A stretch of 31,657 bases of DNA from CAYRIF01 sp964424205 (lineage in GTDB: Bacteria; Bacteroidota; Bacteroidia; Cytophagales; Cyclobacteriaceae), in the NCBI GenBank assembly GCA_964424205.1, contig CAYRIF010000004.1, forward strand, positions 1 to 31,657, given 5' to 3'. How positions within the stretch are numbered: the first letter of the stretch is position 1; every line of letters begins with the position of its first letter. Shown here piece by piece: positions 1 to 8,326 of this stretch. The notes beneath the pieces are model-generated. The model was given only the letters and a program-made list of their open reading frames with translations. It was not told the DNA's origin and did no database searches. The position numbers were made by a program, and so were the translations under genes.

Positions 1-657
1 TTTTTAACAAATATACAAAAAATATACGTCATATTATACTTAACTTAACACTAGTATATATGCACGCTAGTTAGCCCGGAATATTCATGTGATTAGCTTG
101 GTGTATATGTGATTCCGATAGCCATCGAAAAAAAATCGAAGATATATGGGCATATTTCGAGGGTTTTGCAACCTGCCTACCGGCAGGCAGGCGAAGCAGA
201 TACGCCAAGCTAATTGCAAGCTCCGCAAATTTGGGGTATTTGATTTTTAGCGAATTACAGGGTAATCATCTTATAATAAGGAAGTTACAAATGTTTTTTT
301 GTTAAAATGGTGAATAATTCGGGTTAGAGCATTTTGCACCACAACCGCTGTTCCGAGCATGTATGCATGCTAGTTAGAGCATTTTGCTCGGACTTTACAG
401 CCTGCCCGACTGAATAGGCGGGTCCTTGCAGATATGCGTGAAGGAAGAAACCCCATCGTCCTCGTTTATAGCGTAGCGATAACAGCCTGTCCCGATTAAC
501 GGGAAGGATGTATTGCGCTTAGCATTTCTACCAAAAGGGTAGACAAGTGTAATGCGGTTTAAAAGCTACGAGCTATTCAATTTAACACATTTAACCTTAA
601 TTTTTAAGCTACTAATCTATCATATTACTATGTTTGTTGAAATTAATCTTTAGAAAA
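1..657. other. Non-coding region rich in short palindromes and repeats
   Basis: No credible coding frame is seen before the dehydrogenase. The stretch contains a 15-base direct repeat GTTAGAGCATTTTGC at 323-337 and 373-387, and a near-repeat ATGCAYGCTAGTTAG at 60-74 and 363-377. It also has an inverted pair TCCGAGCA/TGCTCGGA at 352-359 and 385-392, and a CCTGCCT/AGGCAGG palindrome at 172-178 and 185-191. This looks like a patchwork of small dispersed intergenic repeats rather than a decayed gene, but that reading is inference. Confidence 0.6.
629..636 (+). promoter_or_regulatory. Candidate -7 promoter element of the dehydrogenase gene
   Basis: TATGTTTG matches the Bacteroidota -7 consensus TAnnTTTG exactly and lies 21 bases before the ATG at 658. 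No TTG is present at the usual -33 distance. The upstream in-frame TTG at 634 overlaps this element, which favours the ATG at 658 as the start. Confidence 0.4.
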
Positions 658-1410
658 ATGTCAAAAATCATATTGATTACAGGAGCTACCAGTGGAATAG
701 GTAAAGCGTGTGCCCATCTTTTTGCAGAAAAAAAATATCGTCTCATACTCTGCGGTCGTAGGGCTGAAAGGCTAGAGACAATCAAATCACAACTCTGCAA
801 CATCACTGAAGTACAGACCTTGTGTTTTGATGTGAGCGATAATGGAGCCGTAAAGAATGCCATTAATACACTGTCGGAAGGGTGGAAAAACATTGACATA
901 CTTATCAATAATGCAGGAAATGCACATGGATTAGCATCTGTTCAAGATGGCAGTATTGCGGATTGGGATGCGATGATTGATATCAATGTCAAAGGGCTGC
1001 TCTATGTTTCTAAAGCAATTATCCCAGTCATGGTAGCACGGCGGTCAGGGCATATTGTGAATATTGGTTCTATAGCAGGCAAGGAGGTTTATCCAAATGG
1101 GAACGTGTACTGTGCCTCTAAACACGCAGTAGATGCAATTAACAAAGGAATGTTAATAGACTTGAATAAATTTGGTATCAAAGTGTCGGCAATAAATCCT
1201 GGATTGGTGGAGACAGAATTTTCGGTAGTGCGGTTCAAAGGCGATATGGAAAGGGCAAATGGTGTCTATCAAGGATACGACCCTTTGCAAGCAAACGACA
1301 TTGCAGAAACCATCCACTTTGTCATATCACGACCAGCACATGTCAATATTAGTGACCTGGTGATTTTACCTACCGCTCAGGCGAGCGCTACTGTATTGAA
1401 TAGGAAGTAA
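658..1410 (+). CDS. SDR-family NAD(P)-dependent oxidoreductase
   Basis: A classical short-chain dehydrogenase/reductase of 250 residues, expected to be cytosolic and to use NAD(P)H on a carbonyl or alcohol. The nucleotide-binding motif TGATSGIG is at residues 8-15, followed by the NNAG motif. The catalytic triad is visible as S138, Y151 and K155 (YCASK). The pattern resembles the YdfG-like branch, whose members act on 3-hydroxy acids such as serine or 3-hydroxypropionate, but the substrate cannot be read from sequence. The ATG at 658 is preferred over the in-frame TTG at 634 because the Rossmann strand begins right after it and a promoter-like box covers the TTG. The gene stands alone; its right neighbours are on the other strand. 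Confidence 0.93.
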   Translation: MSKIILITGATSGIGKACAHLFAEKKYRLILCGRRAERLETIKSQLCNITEVQTLCFDVSDNGAVKNAINTLSEGWKNIDILINNAGNAHGLASVQDGSIADWDAMIDINVKGLLYVSKAIIPVMVARRSGHIVNIGSIAGKEVYPNGNVYCASKHAVDAINKGMLIDLNKFGIKVSAINPGLVETEFSVVRFKGDMERANGVYQGYDPLQANDIAETIHFVISRPAHVNISDLVILPTAQASATVLNRK

Positions 1411-1450
1411 AGGGAATAATTTATATATTGCTCCAAGCACATCATTCTTG

Positions 1451-1468
1451 CTGCCTGACGGCAGGCAG
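1451..1468. repeat. Small GC-rich palindrome
   Basis: CTGCCTG at 1451-1457 pairs with CAGGCAG at 1462-1468. The core resembles the palindrome at 172-191, so this is a dispersed short repeat. It lies between the convergent dehydrogenase and the 61-residue membrane protein gene and could help end transcription, though no T-tract follows. Confidence 0.5.
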
Positions 1469-1502
1469 GTACTTCGCATTCAGTTTGAAGTATAACAATA
1501 CA

Positions 1503-1555
1503 GCTGCACTTTGGCTACTCGTAGCTAACGCACTCGGGTCTTTTTCAGCAGATCC
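1503..1555. repeat. Dispersed 53-base repeat, copy A
   Basis: This segment is the reverse complement of 31605-31657 with 46 of 53 positions identical by hand alignment. The conserved core includes CTACTCGTAGCT and CTTTTTCAGCAGA. Its right edge reaches the stop codon (1555-1557) of the 61-residue gene. Confidence 0.75.
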
Positions 1556-1740
1556 TATCTAGCCAGCATGCGTGAAGGCAGCATAAATATCGCCTTGATA
1601 AAAGCAAAAACGCCTTCCACGGCAAAGCCAAGAATTCTAAATGGTAATAATAGTAACCAGAGGATTGGATACAGGATGAGCAATCCAATGGCAATAGGCC
1701 AGCAAAGAATGAGTAGTATAACCCAGAGTAATAGTTTCAT
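1555..1740 (-). CDS. Small hydrophobic membrane protein, unknown function
   Basis: The predicted product has 61 residues and is almost wholly hydrophobic, with one or two membrane segments (about residues 3-33) and a re-entrant or amphipathic C-terminal part (about 36-55) ending in basic residues. I recognise the general pattern of small Bacteroidota membrane proteins rich in W, L and P, but know no function. It lies 60 bases downstream of the YgcG-type gene on the same strand, so it may belong to the lemA operon. Its stop codon touches the dispersed repeat at 1503-1555. A chance frame is possible because the opposite strand is also open here, but the ordered membrane topology and ATG start favour a real gene. 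Confidence 0.65.
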   Translation of the reverse strand: MKLLLWVILLILCWPIAIGLLILYPILWLLLLPFRILGFAVEGVFAFIKAIFMLPSRMLAR

Positions 1741-1800
1741 ATATTTTATGTTTGCTGTAGTATACGAAAAGTGTTGAGGGAAAGTTTGTAGCAGGAGTAT

Positions 1801-2574
1801 TTACCAACCACCACCAGCACCTCCGCCACCAAAACTACCACCGCCAAAGCCACCGAATCCACCGCCACCGCCCCCAATACTTCCACCAAAATTACCGCTT
1901 CCACCAGTAAAGTGACCCCACGTACTACCGCTTCGATAGGGATTCCCTAATGTCCGTGTTCTGTCGTGATTGCCTCCATTTTTTCCGCCGCCTCTACGCG
2001 ACAACATGATGATTACAAATAACAGCAGTAAACAGAATAGGAGAAATTCAATTGGAAAACCTTCGCTTTCAGGTTCAGCAATAAACTGTCCGCTGACGAG
2101 CGACATCATAATATTGGTAGCATCATCTAAGCCTCCATAATAATCACCTGACCTAAAATGAGGCTTCAGCGTGCGTTCTACAATTCTTTTGGCGATGTAA
2201 TCTGGTATGAATTGTTCGACACCATAACCAGTGGCAATCCACATTTTTCGTTCCTCTTTGGCAATCAAAATCAGCACGCCATTGTCTTTGCCCTTCTGGC
2301 CAATCCCCCATTTTTCTCCTAATTCAAAGGCATAGGATGATACATCATATGGCCCAATGGATGTGATGGTCACGATTGATATTTGTGTGGAGGTCGTATC
2401 ATCAAAATTTGCTAATTTCCGTTCCAATGCATCCCGATCAGCGGAGGAAAGCATATTGGCTAGGTCATTGACTAATTTTGGAGGCGAGGGTTTCTTAGGA
2501 AATTTTTGCCCAAAAGATGCCGTTGTAATGATGACAAAAAGTAGACTAAGAAAGAGTTGTTTTATCAATTTCAT
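1801..2574 (-). CDS. TPM-domain membrane protein, YgcG type
   Basis: The predicted protein has 257 residues. An N-terminal signal peptide ends near ASFGQ (about residue 23). A TPM domain of the YgcG/Psb32 fold spans about 35-165, followed by one membrane helix (about 187-205) and a glycine-rich tail of roughly 50 residues. This is the standard architecture of YgcG proteins, in which the TPM domain faces the periplasm. Some TPM proteins have phosphatase activity in plant photosystem II repair; the bacterial role is unclear. The start at 2574 gives a proper signal peptide, whereas a longer in-frame start would add a polar leader that reads into the upstream gene. One base separates it from the upstream TPM gene, so the two are almost certainly co-translated. 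Confidence 0.9.
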   Translation of the reverse strand: MKLIKQLFLSLLFVIITTASFGQKFPKKPSPPKLVNDLANMLSSADRDALERKLANFDDTTSTQISIVTITSIGPYDVSSYAFELGEKWGIGQKGKDNGVLILIAKEERKMWIATGYGVEQFIPDYIAKRIVERTLKPHFRSGDYYGGLDDATNIMMSLVSGQFIAEPESEGFPIEFLLFCLLLLFVIIMLSRRGGGKNGGNHDRTRTLGNPYRSGSTWGHFTGGSGNFGGSIGGGGGGFGGFGGGSFGGGGAGGGW

Positions 2575-2575
2575 A

Positions 2576-3010
2576 TTATTCTCCGTACGAAATTTCGTTG
2601 GGTAGCTCCCCACTTAAATCATCCTTGTATGGAAAGTGTTTTCCTAACACATGACCGACTCTTTTTATCCCTTCACAAATGCCTTCTGTAAATTTTAAAT
2701 CAGAAAAGGCATTGGAGAGAATCTCTTTTTCTTCATCCCAAAAAGTTTCGGGAACAATAGCATTGATGCCACTATCGCCAATGACGGCAAATTTTTGAGC
2801 ATCATAGGCGACATAAAAAAGCACGCCATTTCTCAACTTTGTTTTATGCATGTGAAGTTCGGCAAATACTTCTGAAGCCCTATCCAAAACTTCTTTCTGG
2901 CAGGTCGGTTCAAGGTGTACTCGTATTTCTCCCGAAGTGCCTAACTCAGCTTCTTCAATTGCACGAATTATTTTCTCTTCATTTATGTTTAAAACGAAAT
3001 CGGAATCCAT
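2576..3010 (-). CDS. TPM-domain protein without signal peptide
   Basis: The predicted protein has 144 residues and lacks a signal peptide or membrane helix. It carries a compact TPM domain: an N-terminal helix with GEIRVHLEP, then a region with HKTKLRNGVLFYVAY and a GDSGINAIVPETFW segment. The second TPM protein of LemA operons commonly has this short soluble form. It sits 3 bases downstream of lemA and 1 base upstream of the YgcG-type gene, in one transcription unit. The pairing suggests that a cytoplasmic and a periplasmic TPM domain work with LemA, but the biochemical role is unknown. Confidence 0.9.
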   Translation of the reverse strand: MDSDFVLNINEEKIIRAIEEAELGTSGEIRVHLEPTCQKEVLDRASEVFAELHMHKTKLRNGVLFYVAYDAQKFAVIGDSGINAIVPETFWDEEKEILSNAFSDLKFTEGICEGIKRVGHVLGKHFPYKDDLSGELPNEISYGE

Positions 3011-3013
3011 TAC

Positions 3014-3592
3014 CTAGAATTTTACCTCAGGTGCTTTGTCTGCTCCTCCCGAAGCCTCAAAATAGCCTTTCTTCTCAAAATCAAACCACCCTGCATACAC
3101 CACTTGCGGGAAACTTCGAATATAGCCATTATATTCTTTGACCGAGTCATTGAACTTTTTGCGTTCTACAGCGATACGGTTTTCGGTGCCTTCTAGTTGT
3201 GATTGGAATTCTAAAAAGTTTTGGTTTGACTTGATGTCTGGATAGCGTTCTATTGTTACCAGCAGTCTTGAAAGCGCAGAACTTAGACCATCTTGTGCCT
3301 GCTGAAATTTTGCAAGTTTTTCTGGTGTTAAGTTATTGGCGTCTATGGTGGTAGACGTCGCTTTTGCTCTTGCCTCGATTACTGAAGTTAATATATCCTT
3401 CTCGTTTTCAGCGGCACCCTTCACGGTGTTCATCAGGTTGGGGATAAGGTCGGATCTTCGTTGATAGGCATTTTCTACATTGGCCCATTGCCCCACAGCC
3501 TGCTCGTCCAGTGTGACCATTTTGTTATAACCGCAAGACGATAGCGATGAGATGAGTGTTAATCCAATCAGATATAAAGATATTTTTTTCAT
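3014..3592 (-). CDS. lemA: LemA family lipoprotein
   Basis: The predicted protein has 192 residues. A lipoprotein signal peptide ends in the lipobox LSSC with C20 as the lipidation site. The mature part is the LemA helical bundle: QWANVENAYQRRSDLIPNL near residues 35-53, then RYPDIKSNQNF and ENRIAVERKKFNDSV near the C-terminus, all family hallmarks. LemA proteins are envelope-anchored and their function is poorly defined. The gene leads a minus-strand operon with two TPM-domain genes, an arrangement found widely in bacteria. It is divergent from the DUF5916 gene, with an A/T-rich palindrome in the shared upstream region. Confidence 0.95.
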   Translation of the reverse strand: MKKISLYLIGLTLISSLSSCGYNKMVTLDEQAVGQWANVENAYQRRSDLIPNLMNTVKGAAENEKDILTSVIEARAKATSTTIDANNLTPEKLAKFQQAQDGLSSALSRLLVTIERYPDIKSNQNFLEFQSQLEGTENRIAVERKKFNDSVKEYNGYIRSFPQVVYAGWFDFEKKGYFEASGGADKAPEVKF

Positions 3593-3697
3593 AGAGTTTA
3601 GTTTTTTAGTGATAGTGCCAAGTTACTGTTTTATGGGCAGTACTACAATATTTTTTTGCAAATTACGATGAATAAATAATATGTCAGCTTACCGTTC

Positions 3698-3723
3698 ATC
3701 AAAAAAATGTAACATTTTTTGAT
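3698..3723. promoter_or_regulatory. A/T-rich palindrome between divergent genes
   Basis: ATCAAAAAAATGT at 3698-3710 pairs with ACATTTTTTGAT at 3712-3723, with one extra A in the left arm. It lies between divergent lemA (start 3592) and the DUF5916 gene (start 3833). It could be an operator or a shared transcription boundary. No regulator gene is adjacent. Confidence 0.35.
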
Positions 3724-3832
3724 AAAAGCAGTCTTACATTAAAACAAACTGCTTGTTTTGTGCAACTTTTCTAAAAGCAGATGGTCTTTTATGAAAATTG
3801 TCACAACAACAAATCAAACTACTTGTAATCAC

Positions 3833-6487
3833 ATGTTTATAAAAAATAGATTAGTCATTGCTGTGTGCTTGTTATTTATTTTTTGTCAATCAAAAGCGCA
3901 AGAAAAAGCAGCGGTTGAAAAGAAAATTTACACGACACATAGAATAAATAAACAGACGCCTACTATTGATGGGAATCTTGGTGATGATGTCTGGAAAAGT
4001 GTGGATTGGGGAGGAGCGTTCAGGCAATACAAGCCACATACTGGTGAATCACCCTCACAAGCGACCGCTTTTAAAATTTTGTACGATGCCAAAAATCTTT
4101 ATGTAGCCTTTAAGTGTTATGATACTGAACCGGATAAAATTGACCGCCGGATGTCACGTAGAGATGGATTTGAGGGGGATAGGATTGAAATAAATATTGA
4201 TAGTTATTTTGACCATGTCACTGCGTTTTCTTTCACGGTAAGTGCTTCGGGAGTAATTGGTGACGAGGCAATCACCCAAAACGGCGATAACTGGGATGAA
4301 AGCTGGAATCCAATTTGGTTGGCAAAAACAGCAATTGACGATGAGGGGTGGACAGCAGAAATTAAAATCCCATTAAGCCAATTGAGGTTTAGTAATAAAG
4401 ATAAACAAGTTTGGGGATTTCAGATTATGCGATATCTACTCAGAAAACAGGAGCGTTCTCTTTGGCAGCCATATCCTGCAAGCCCATCAGGGTGGGTGCA
4501 TCTTTTTGGTGAGCTGCATGGTATAGAAGGTATCAAACCGCAAAAGCAAGTGGAGATAGCACCGTATATGGTGGCAAAAATGGAGCGATTTAAAAAAGAG
4601 GTGGGAAATCCTTTTGCTACAGGAAAAGACCAAGCAGTGAGTTTTGGTATAGATGGAAAAGTAGGAATCGGCAATAACTTAACCTTGGATTTTACAATAA
4701 ATCCTGATTTTGGGCAAGTTGAAGCAGACCCTTCTCAAGTAAATTTAGGGGCGTTTCAAGTCTTTTTTGAAGAAAAAAGACCTTTTTTTATTGAGGGAAG
4801 AAATATTCTTAACTATACACTTACACAGTCTGCCTGGGGTGGCAGTTATTCGGAAGATAATCTTTTTTATTCACGGCGAATTGGTCGAACACCCCATTAT
4901 TATCCTGATGGTGAATTTGTTGACCAACCTGCCAATACCGCTATACTAGGCGCTTTTAAACTGACAGGGAAAACAAAAAAAGGACTTTCCATAGGCATTC
5001 TGGAAAGTGTGACAACGCAGGAAAAAGCAGCAATAGACAATGGTGGCGTTAGAAGCAAACAAATTGTAGAGCCATGGACAAATTATTTTATAGCGAGACT
5101 GCAACAGGATTTTAATAAGGGAAAAACCCAAATAGGTGGGATATTTACAGCTACTAATCGGAACCTGAGCGATTCTACACTAGATGCTAGACTGCACAAA
5201 TCTGCTTACTCTGGTGGATTGGATTTTGTGCATAATTGGAAAGATAGAAAATATTATGTGGCAGGTAATATTACGGCAAGTCATGTAATTGGAACAAAAA
5301 GCGCAATCACCAGAACGCAAGAAGCCTCCGAGCATTTTTTTCAAAGAATTGATTTTAAGCATAATAATGTGGATGCTACCATTACCTCACTTACCGGAAC
5401 GGGTGGGATGTTAAAATTTGGTAGGGCTGGTACGGGTAAAATAAAGTACCAGACTGGGGTGACTTGGCGCTCGCCTAAATTAGAGCTCAATGATGTAGGA
5501 TTTATGAACAGTGGCAATGTGATTAGCCAATGGACATGGGTGGGTTTTCGTACGCAAAAACCCTTTGGGGCATTTAGAAGCGCTGGTATTAATATGAATG
5601 AATATATCAATTGGGATTTTGACGGAAATAACACCGGTATGGGAATTAATTTTAATAGTCATTTCCAGCTTAAAAATTATTGGTCATTCGGACTTGGTAG
5701 CACGGTAAATGCTAGCAGATTTTCTACGACACTATTAAGAGGAGGCCCTCTTGTTAGGCTTCCCGGGAGTCAATTTGCTTGGTTCTTTATTGATTCAGAC
5801 GAAAGAAAGAAAGTCAATATAGGGGTGCATGCTTTTGCTTCGTGGGGAAATAATGCATGGCGGAAAAGTATGGGATTCCAGTCTTGGATTACCTACCAGC
5901 CGACCAATGCACTAAAAATTTCACTACGCCCATCCTTTAATATTAGCGAGCGGGCACATCAATATATTGGAAAAGTTGACAATAATGGCACGGATCAATA
6001 TATCACTGCTTTGATTAATCGAAAAACAACTAGTATTGCCATTAGGGCTAATTATAGTATAAGACCTAATTTGACCGTGGAGTTTTACGGACAACCATTT
6101 GTTTTTAAAAGTGCATATGAATCTTTTAAAAAAATTACCGATGGAACGGCAAAAGATTACCAAGATAGGTTCCATACTTTTACAAATGCGCAGATTAATT
6201 TTAACAAGATAGACAATAATTATGCGGTAGATGATAATTTGGATGGCAATGAAGACTTCACCATTCGCAATCCTGATTTTAATTTTTTACAATACCGAGC
6301 GAATTTGGTAGTACGCTGGGAGTACAAGCCTGGGTCAACACTATTTGTGGTCTGGAATAAGGAGCGAACAGAGAATCCAGACCTAGATAATTTTGGTGTT
6401 GGAAATTTGGCAGGCGAGTTTTTAGACCCATTAGAAAAGGCACATAACGTATTTTTGGTGAAATATACTTATCGCTTTGTTTTGTGA
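3833..6487 (+). CDS. DUF5916 outer-membrane protein with CBM9-like domain
   Basis: The predicted protein has 884 residues from this start. A signal peptide ends near CQSKAQ (about residue 23). A carbohydrate-binding family 9-like beta-sandwich follows (about 35-220) with DGNLGDDVW, YDAKNLYVAF and a GDRIEINIDSYFD segment. The remainder is the DUF5916 beta-barrel-like region with FFEEKRPFFIEG, ending in aromatic strands and a C-terminal YTYRFVL. Proteins of this build are expected in the outer membrane, perhaps binding glycans or peptides; no ligand is proven. An ATG at 3791 would give a 14-residue extension; 3833 is chosen because it puts a short basic segment directly before the hydrophobic core. 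It stands alone and converges on the next gene through a hairpin at 6516-6553. Confidence 0.92.
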   Translation: MFIKNRLVIAVCLLFIFCQSKAQEKAAVEKKIYTTHRINKQTPTIDGNLGDDVWKSVDWGGAFRQYKPHTGESPSQATAFKILYDAKNLYVAFKCYDTEPDKIDRRMSRRDGFEGDRIEINIDSYFDHVTAFSFTVSASGVIGDEAITQNGDNWDESWNPIWLAKTAIDDEGWTAEIKIPLSQLRFSNKDKQVWGFQIMRYLLRKQERSLWQPYPASPSGWVHLFGELHGIEGIKPQKQVEIAPYMVAKMERFKKEVGNPFATGKDQAVSFGIDGKVGIGNNLTLDFTINPDFGQVEADPSQVNLGAFQVFFEEKRPFFIEGRNILNYTLTQSAWGGSYSEDNLFYSRRIGRTPHYYPDGEFVDQPANTAILGAFKLTGKTKKGLSIGILESVTTQEKAAIDNGGVRSKQIVEPWTNYFIARLQQDFNKGKTQIGGIFTATNRNLSDSTLDARLHKSAYSGGLDFVHNWKDRKYYVAGNITASHVIGTKSAITRTQEASEHFFQRIDFKHNNVDATITSLTGTGGMLKFGRAGTGKIKYQTGVTWRSPKLELNDVGFMNSGNVISQWTWVGFRTQKPFGAFRSAGINMNEYINWDFDGNNTGMGINFNSHFQLKNYWSFGLGSTVNASRFSTTLLRGGPLVRLPGSQFAWFFIDSDERKKVNIGVHAFASWGNNAWRKSMGFQSWITYQPTNALKISLRPSFNISERAHQYIGKVDNNGTDQYITALINRKTTSIAIRANYSIRPNLTVEFYGQPFVFKSAYESFKKITDGTAKDYQDRFHTFTNAQINFNKIDNNYAVDDNLDGNEDFTIRNPDFNFLQYRANLVVRWEYKPGSTLFVVWNKERTENPDLDNFGVGNLAGEFLDPLEKAHNVFLVKYTYRFVL

Positions 6488-6515
6488 TATTTAGCAGTGT
6501 AGCTGTATTTTATAA

Positions 6516-6553
6516 AAACTACAATGGGTTTGATTTAGAGCCCACTGTAGTTT
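6516..6553 (-). terminator. Hairpin terminator between convergent genes
   Basis: Arms 6516-6528 and 6541-6553 pair at 12 of 13 positions with a 12-base loop. Read on the minus strand the stem runs into TTTTTATAAAA, so it best fits termination of the small barrel gene's antisense direction at its downstream edge. It may also slow transcription coming from the DUF5916 gene. Confidence 0.6.
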
Positions 6554-6565
6554 GCGTACCTGTTA

Positions 6566-7171
6566 TTAAAATCGATAGGCTAAGGATATTAATGCTCCGT
6601 TATTTGATAGCCCATAATTAAATCCAGATAAATCACTTTTTGTTTCACTATTATTGGCAGAATTGGTGATAATTGACGCCCCAGTTGTGTAGCCAATACC
6701 AGGTAATATTTCTGCCCCCAATAAAATTCTTTCATTTATTAGATAGTTAAAACCAATGACAATATTTATTCCTGAATTATAGGTGGTTTTGTTATTTGTA
6801 CGGTCTTGGTTGGAAACTGTTTTGTCGTCAAAATCAAATTTTGATTTATTATAACTAAATGATAAATCACCACCATACCTCAATTCAAAATTATCGGTCA
6901 CATGTTTTCTTAACTCTTTGCCAAATGTTAGATTGATTCCTGCTGAGCTTTGCTTAATATCTTGGTTTTCAAAAACTTCATTATTGCTGGAACCTGATAA
7001 GAGTAATGTATTAATTCTCCAAAGGGATTTTGAACTGCCAAATTTATACGATAATCCGAAACTATTAAGGTTGCTAAAAATTAATCCAACTTCTTTTTGT
7101 TTTGTTAATTCTTGTGCCTGAGATGATAAGGTAATTGAAAGAATGAAAAGTATTGAAGCTATTTTTTTCAT
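6566..7171 (-). CDS. Small outer-membrane beta-barrel protein
   Basis: The predicted protein has 201 residues. A signal peptide (MKKIASILFILSITLSSQAQ) covers residues 1-20. The mature part alternates polar and hydrophobic residues in short strands, with loops rich in N, S and T, and ends in SLAYRF, the typical C-terminal aromatic signature of outer-membrane barrels. Size and pattern fit an eight-stranded porin-like barrel. No specific function can be given. It is divergent from the DinB-fold gene, and the 260-base shared upstream region is A/T rich. Confidence 0.8.
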   Translation of the reverse strand: MKKIASILFILSITLSSQAQELTKQKEVGLIFSNLNSFGLSYKFGSSKSLWRINTLLLSGSSNNEVFENQDIKQSSAGINLTFGKELRKHVTDNFELRYGGDLSFSYNKSKFDFDDKTVSNQDRTNNKTTYNSGINIVIGFNYLINERILLGAEILPGIGYTTGASIITNSANNSETKSDLSGFNYGLSNNGALISLAYRF

Positions 7172-7380
7172 AGTATTAAAAGATTAAATTAAACAAATTA
7201 TTTATTTGAGAAATAATAATATGGGTTAGCACAATTATTATGCCATGTTAGTTTGATTAGAGTTTAGGAGTTAGAAAAAACGAAATTATTAATTAAGAAT
7301 GACTTCATTTTTTAACCAAGATATTTTTTTGAAAACTATATTTTTGATTTAGGAGCGAGAACACTCTTTAAATCGCTTGG

Positions 7381-7410
7381 TTGTTGTTAAAGCTTTTTAC
7401 ATTATGTTTG
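7381..7410 (+). promoter_or_regulatory. Candidate promoter of the DinB-fold gene
   Basis: TTG at 7381-7383 is followed after 19 bases by TATGTTTG at 7403-7410, an exact match to the Bacteroidota -7 element TAnnTTTG. The ATG at 7432 lies 21 bases further. This is the best promoter match seen in the window. Confidence 0.55.
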
Positions 7411-7431
7411 TATGAAAGCAATACTACAAGT

Positions 7432-7959
7432 ATGACCAAATCTGAAACCCAACAACAATTCCAAAAGATAGAGGAGGAGCGCAATGCCTTTTTGAATAAA
7501 CTTTCAAAGTTTTCAAATGAACAGCTGAATAAAAAACCAAGTCAAAGTGCATGGTCCGCACTTGATGTGGTCGAGCACTTGATTAAATCGGAGTATTATT
7601 CATTAAAATATATTGAAAAGAAAATGAGCTTTAATCCATCCTTTGAAAAAGCTGGACTGAAAACAAACTTCAGGTATTTGATGATTAAAATATCTATGTG
7701 GTCTCCATTTAGTATTACGGCACCCGTGGCGGTCAGTCAGTTTTCTTCAAGCGGCAATTTTGAAAAATTGAAATTGGAATGGAATAAAGAGAGAGAAAAG
7801 TTAGCACTCTTTTTGGAAAAATGCACTTCGGATTTGTTTGACAAGGAAGTGTATAAACATCCGGCCGTTGGTAAAATAACGGTGCCGCAGATGCTAAAAT
7901 TTTTCTCTTTACACTTTCATAGACATAAAAAACAGGCTATTAGAACCTTGGAAGGATAA
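7432..7959 (+). CDS. DinB-fold putative metal-dependent protein
   Basis: The predicted protein has 175 residues with the four-helix DinB/YfiT pattern. The tryptophan segment SAWSALDVVEHLI places H49 in helix 2, and H161 and H165 lie in the final helix (HFHRHKKQ). These three histidines match the usual metal-binding triad of the superfamily. Some members are bacillithiol or mycothiol transferases, but most are uncharacterised, so no substrate is assigned. The in-frame upstream codons starting at 7381 are rejected because they run through the promoter-like sequence. It appears to be a single-gene unit. Confidence 0.85.
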   Translation: MTKSETQQQFQKIEEERNAFLNKLSKFSNEQLNKKPSQSAWSALDVVEHLIKSEYYSLKYIEKKMSFNPSFEKAGLKTNFRYLMIKISMWSPFSITAPVAVSQFSSSGNFEKLKLEWNKEREKLALFLEKCTSDLFDKEVYKHPAVGKITVPQMLKFFSLHFHRHKKQAIRTLEG

Positions 7960-8326
7960 TAATTGTTTATCCGTGGGCAAATGTAAGTGTTAATATTTTT
8001 AAGATTGATGTAAGAAAAAATTTGTTTGTCTTGCTTTCTAAATTTGAAAAGTAGGATTATTCATTTAAATAAAATGGCTGCTACTGATTTTTTATAGTTT
8101 CACCGAGTAATTCGGATAAAGTAACGAAATTTTACAATATATGTATTATAATAAGGTTAGTGTAAATAGCTAATAATACAGTTTCTATTAAACTAATTGA
8201 TGTACTAAATTCCATAAAATGCATTATGGATAATTTTTAGCATATAGCTAATTTACAAAAAAAAATGTCGGCAGGATTTGCTGATTTAAAATAACCAATA
8301 TTTAAAACTTAAACCAAGATTGTATT
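7960..8326. other. Intergenic region without a gene
   Basis: This is an A/T-rich 367-base stretch with stops in all frames. TAAATTTG at 8039-8046 fits the -7 consensus but is 280 bases from the next start and has no TTG at proper spacing. Nothing else is supported. Confidence 0.5.

Noticed and set aside
1..657. CRISPR-like repeat array
   Set aside because: The repeats are few, of unequal spacing and short. No cas genes are in the window.
1568..1777. Plus-strand frame opposite the 61-residue membrane protein gene
   Set aside because: Its translation lacks ordered features, while the minus-strand frame gives a coherent membrane topology and follows the operon direction.
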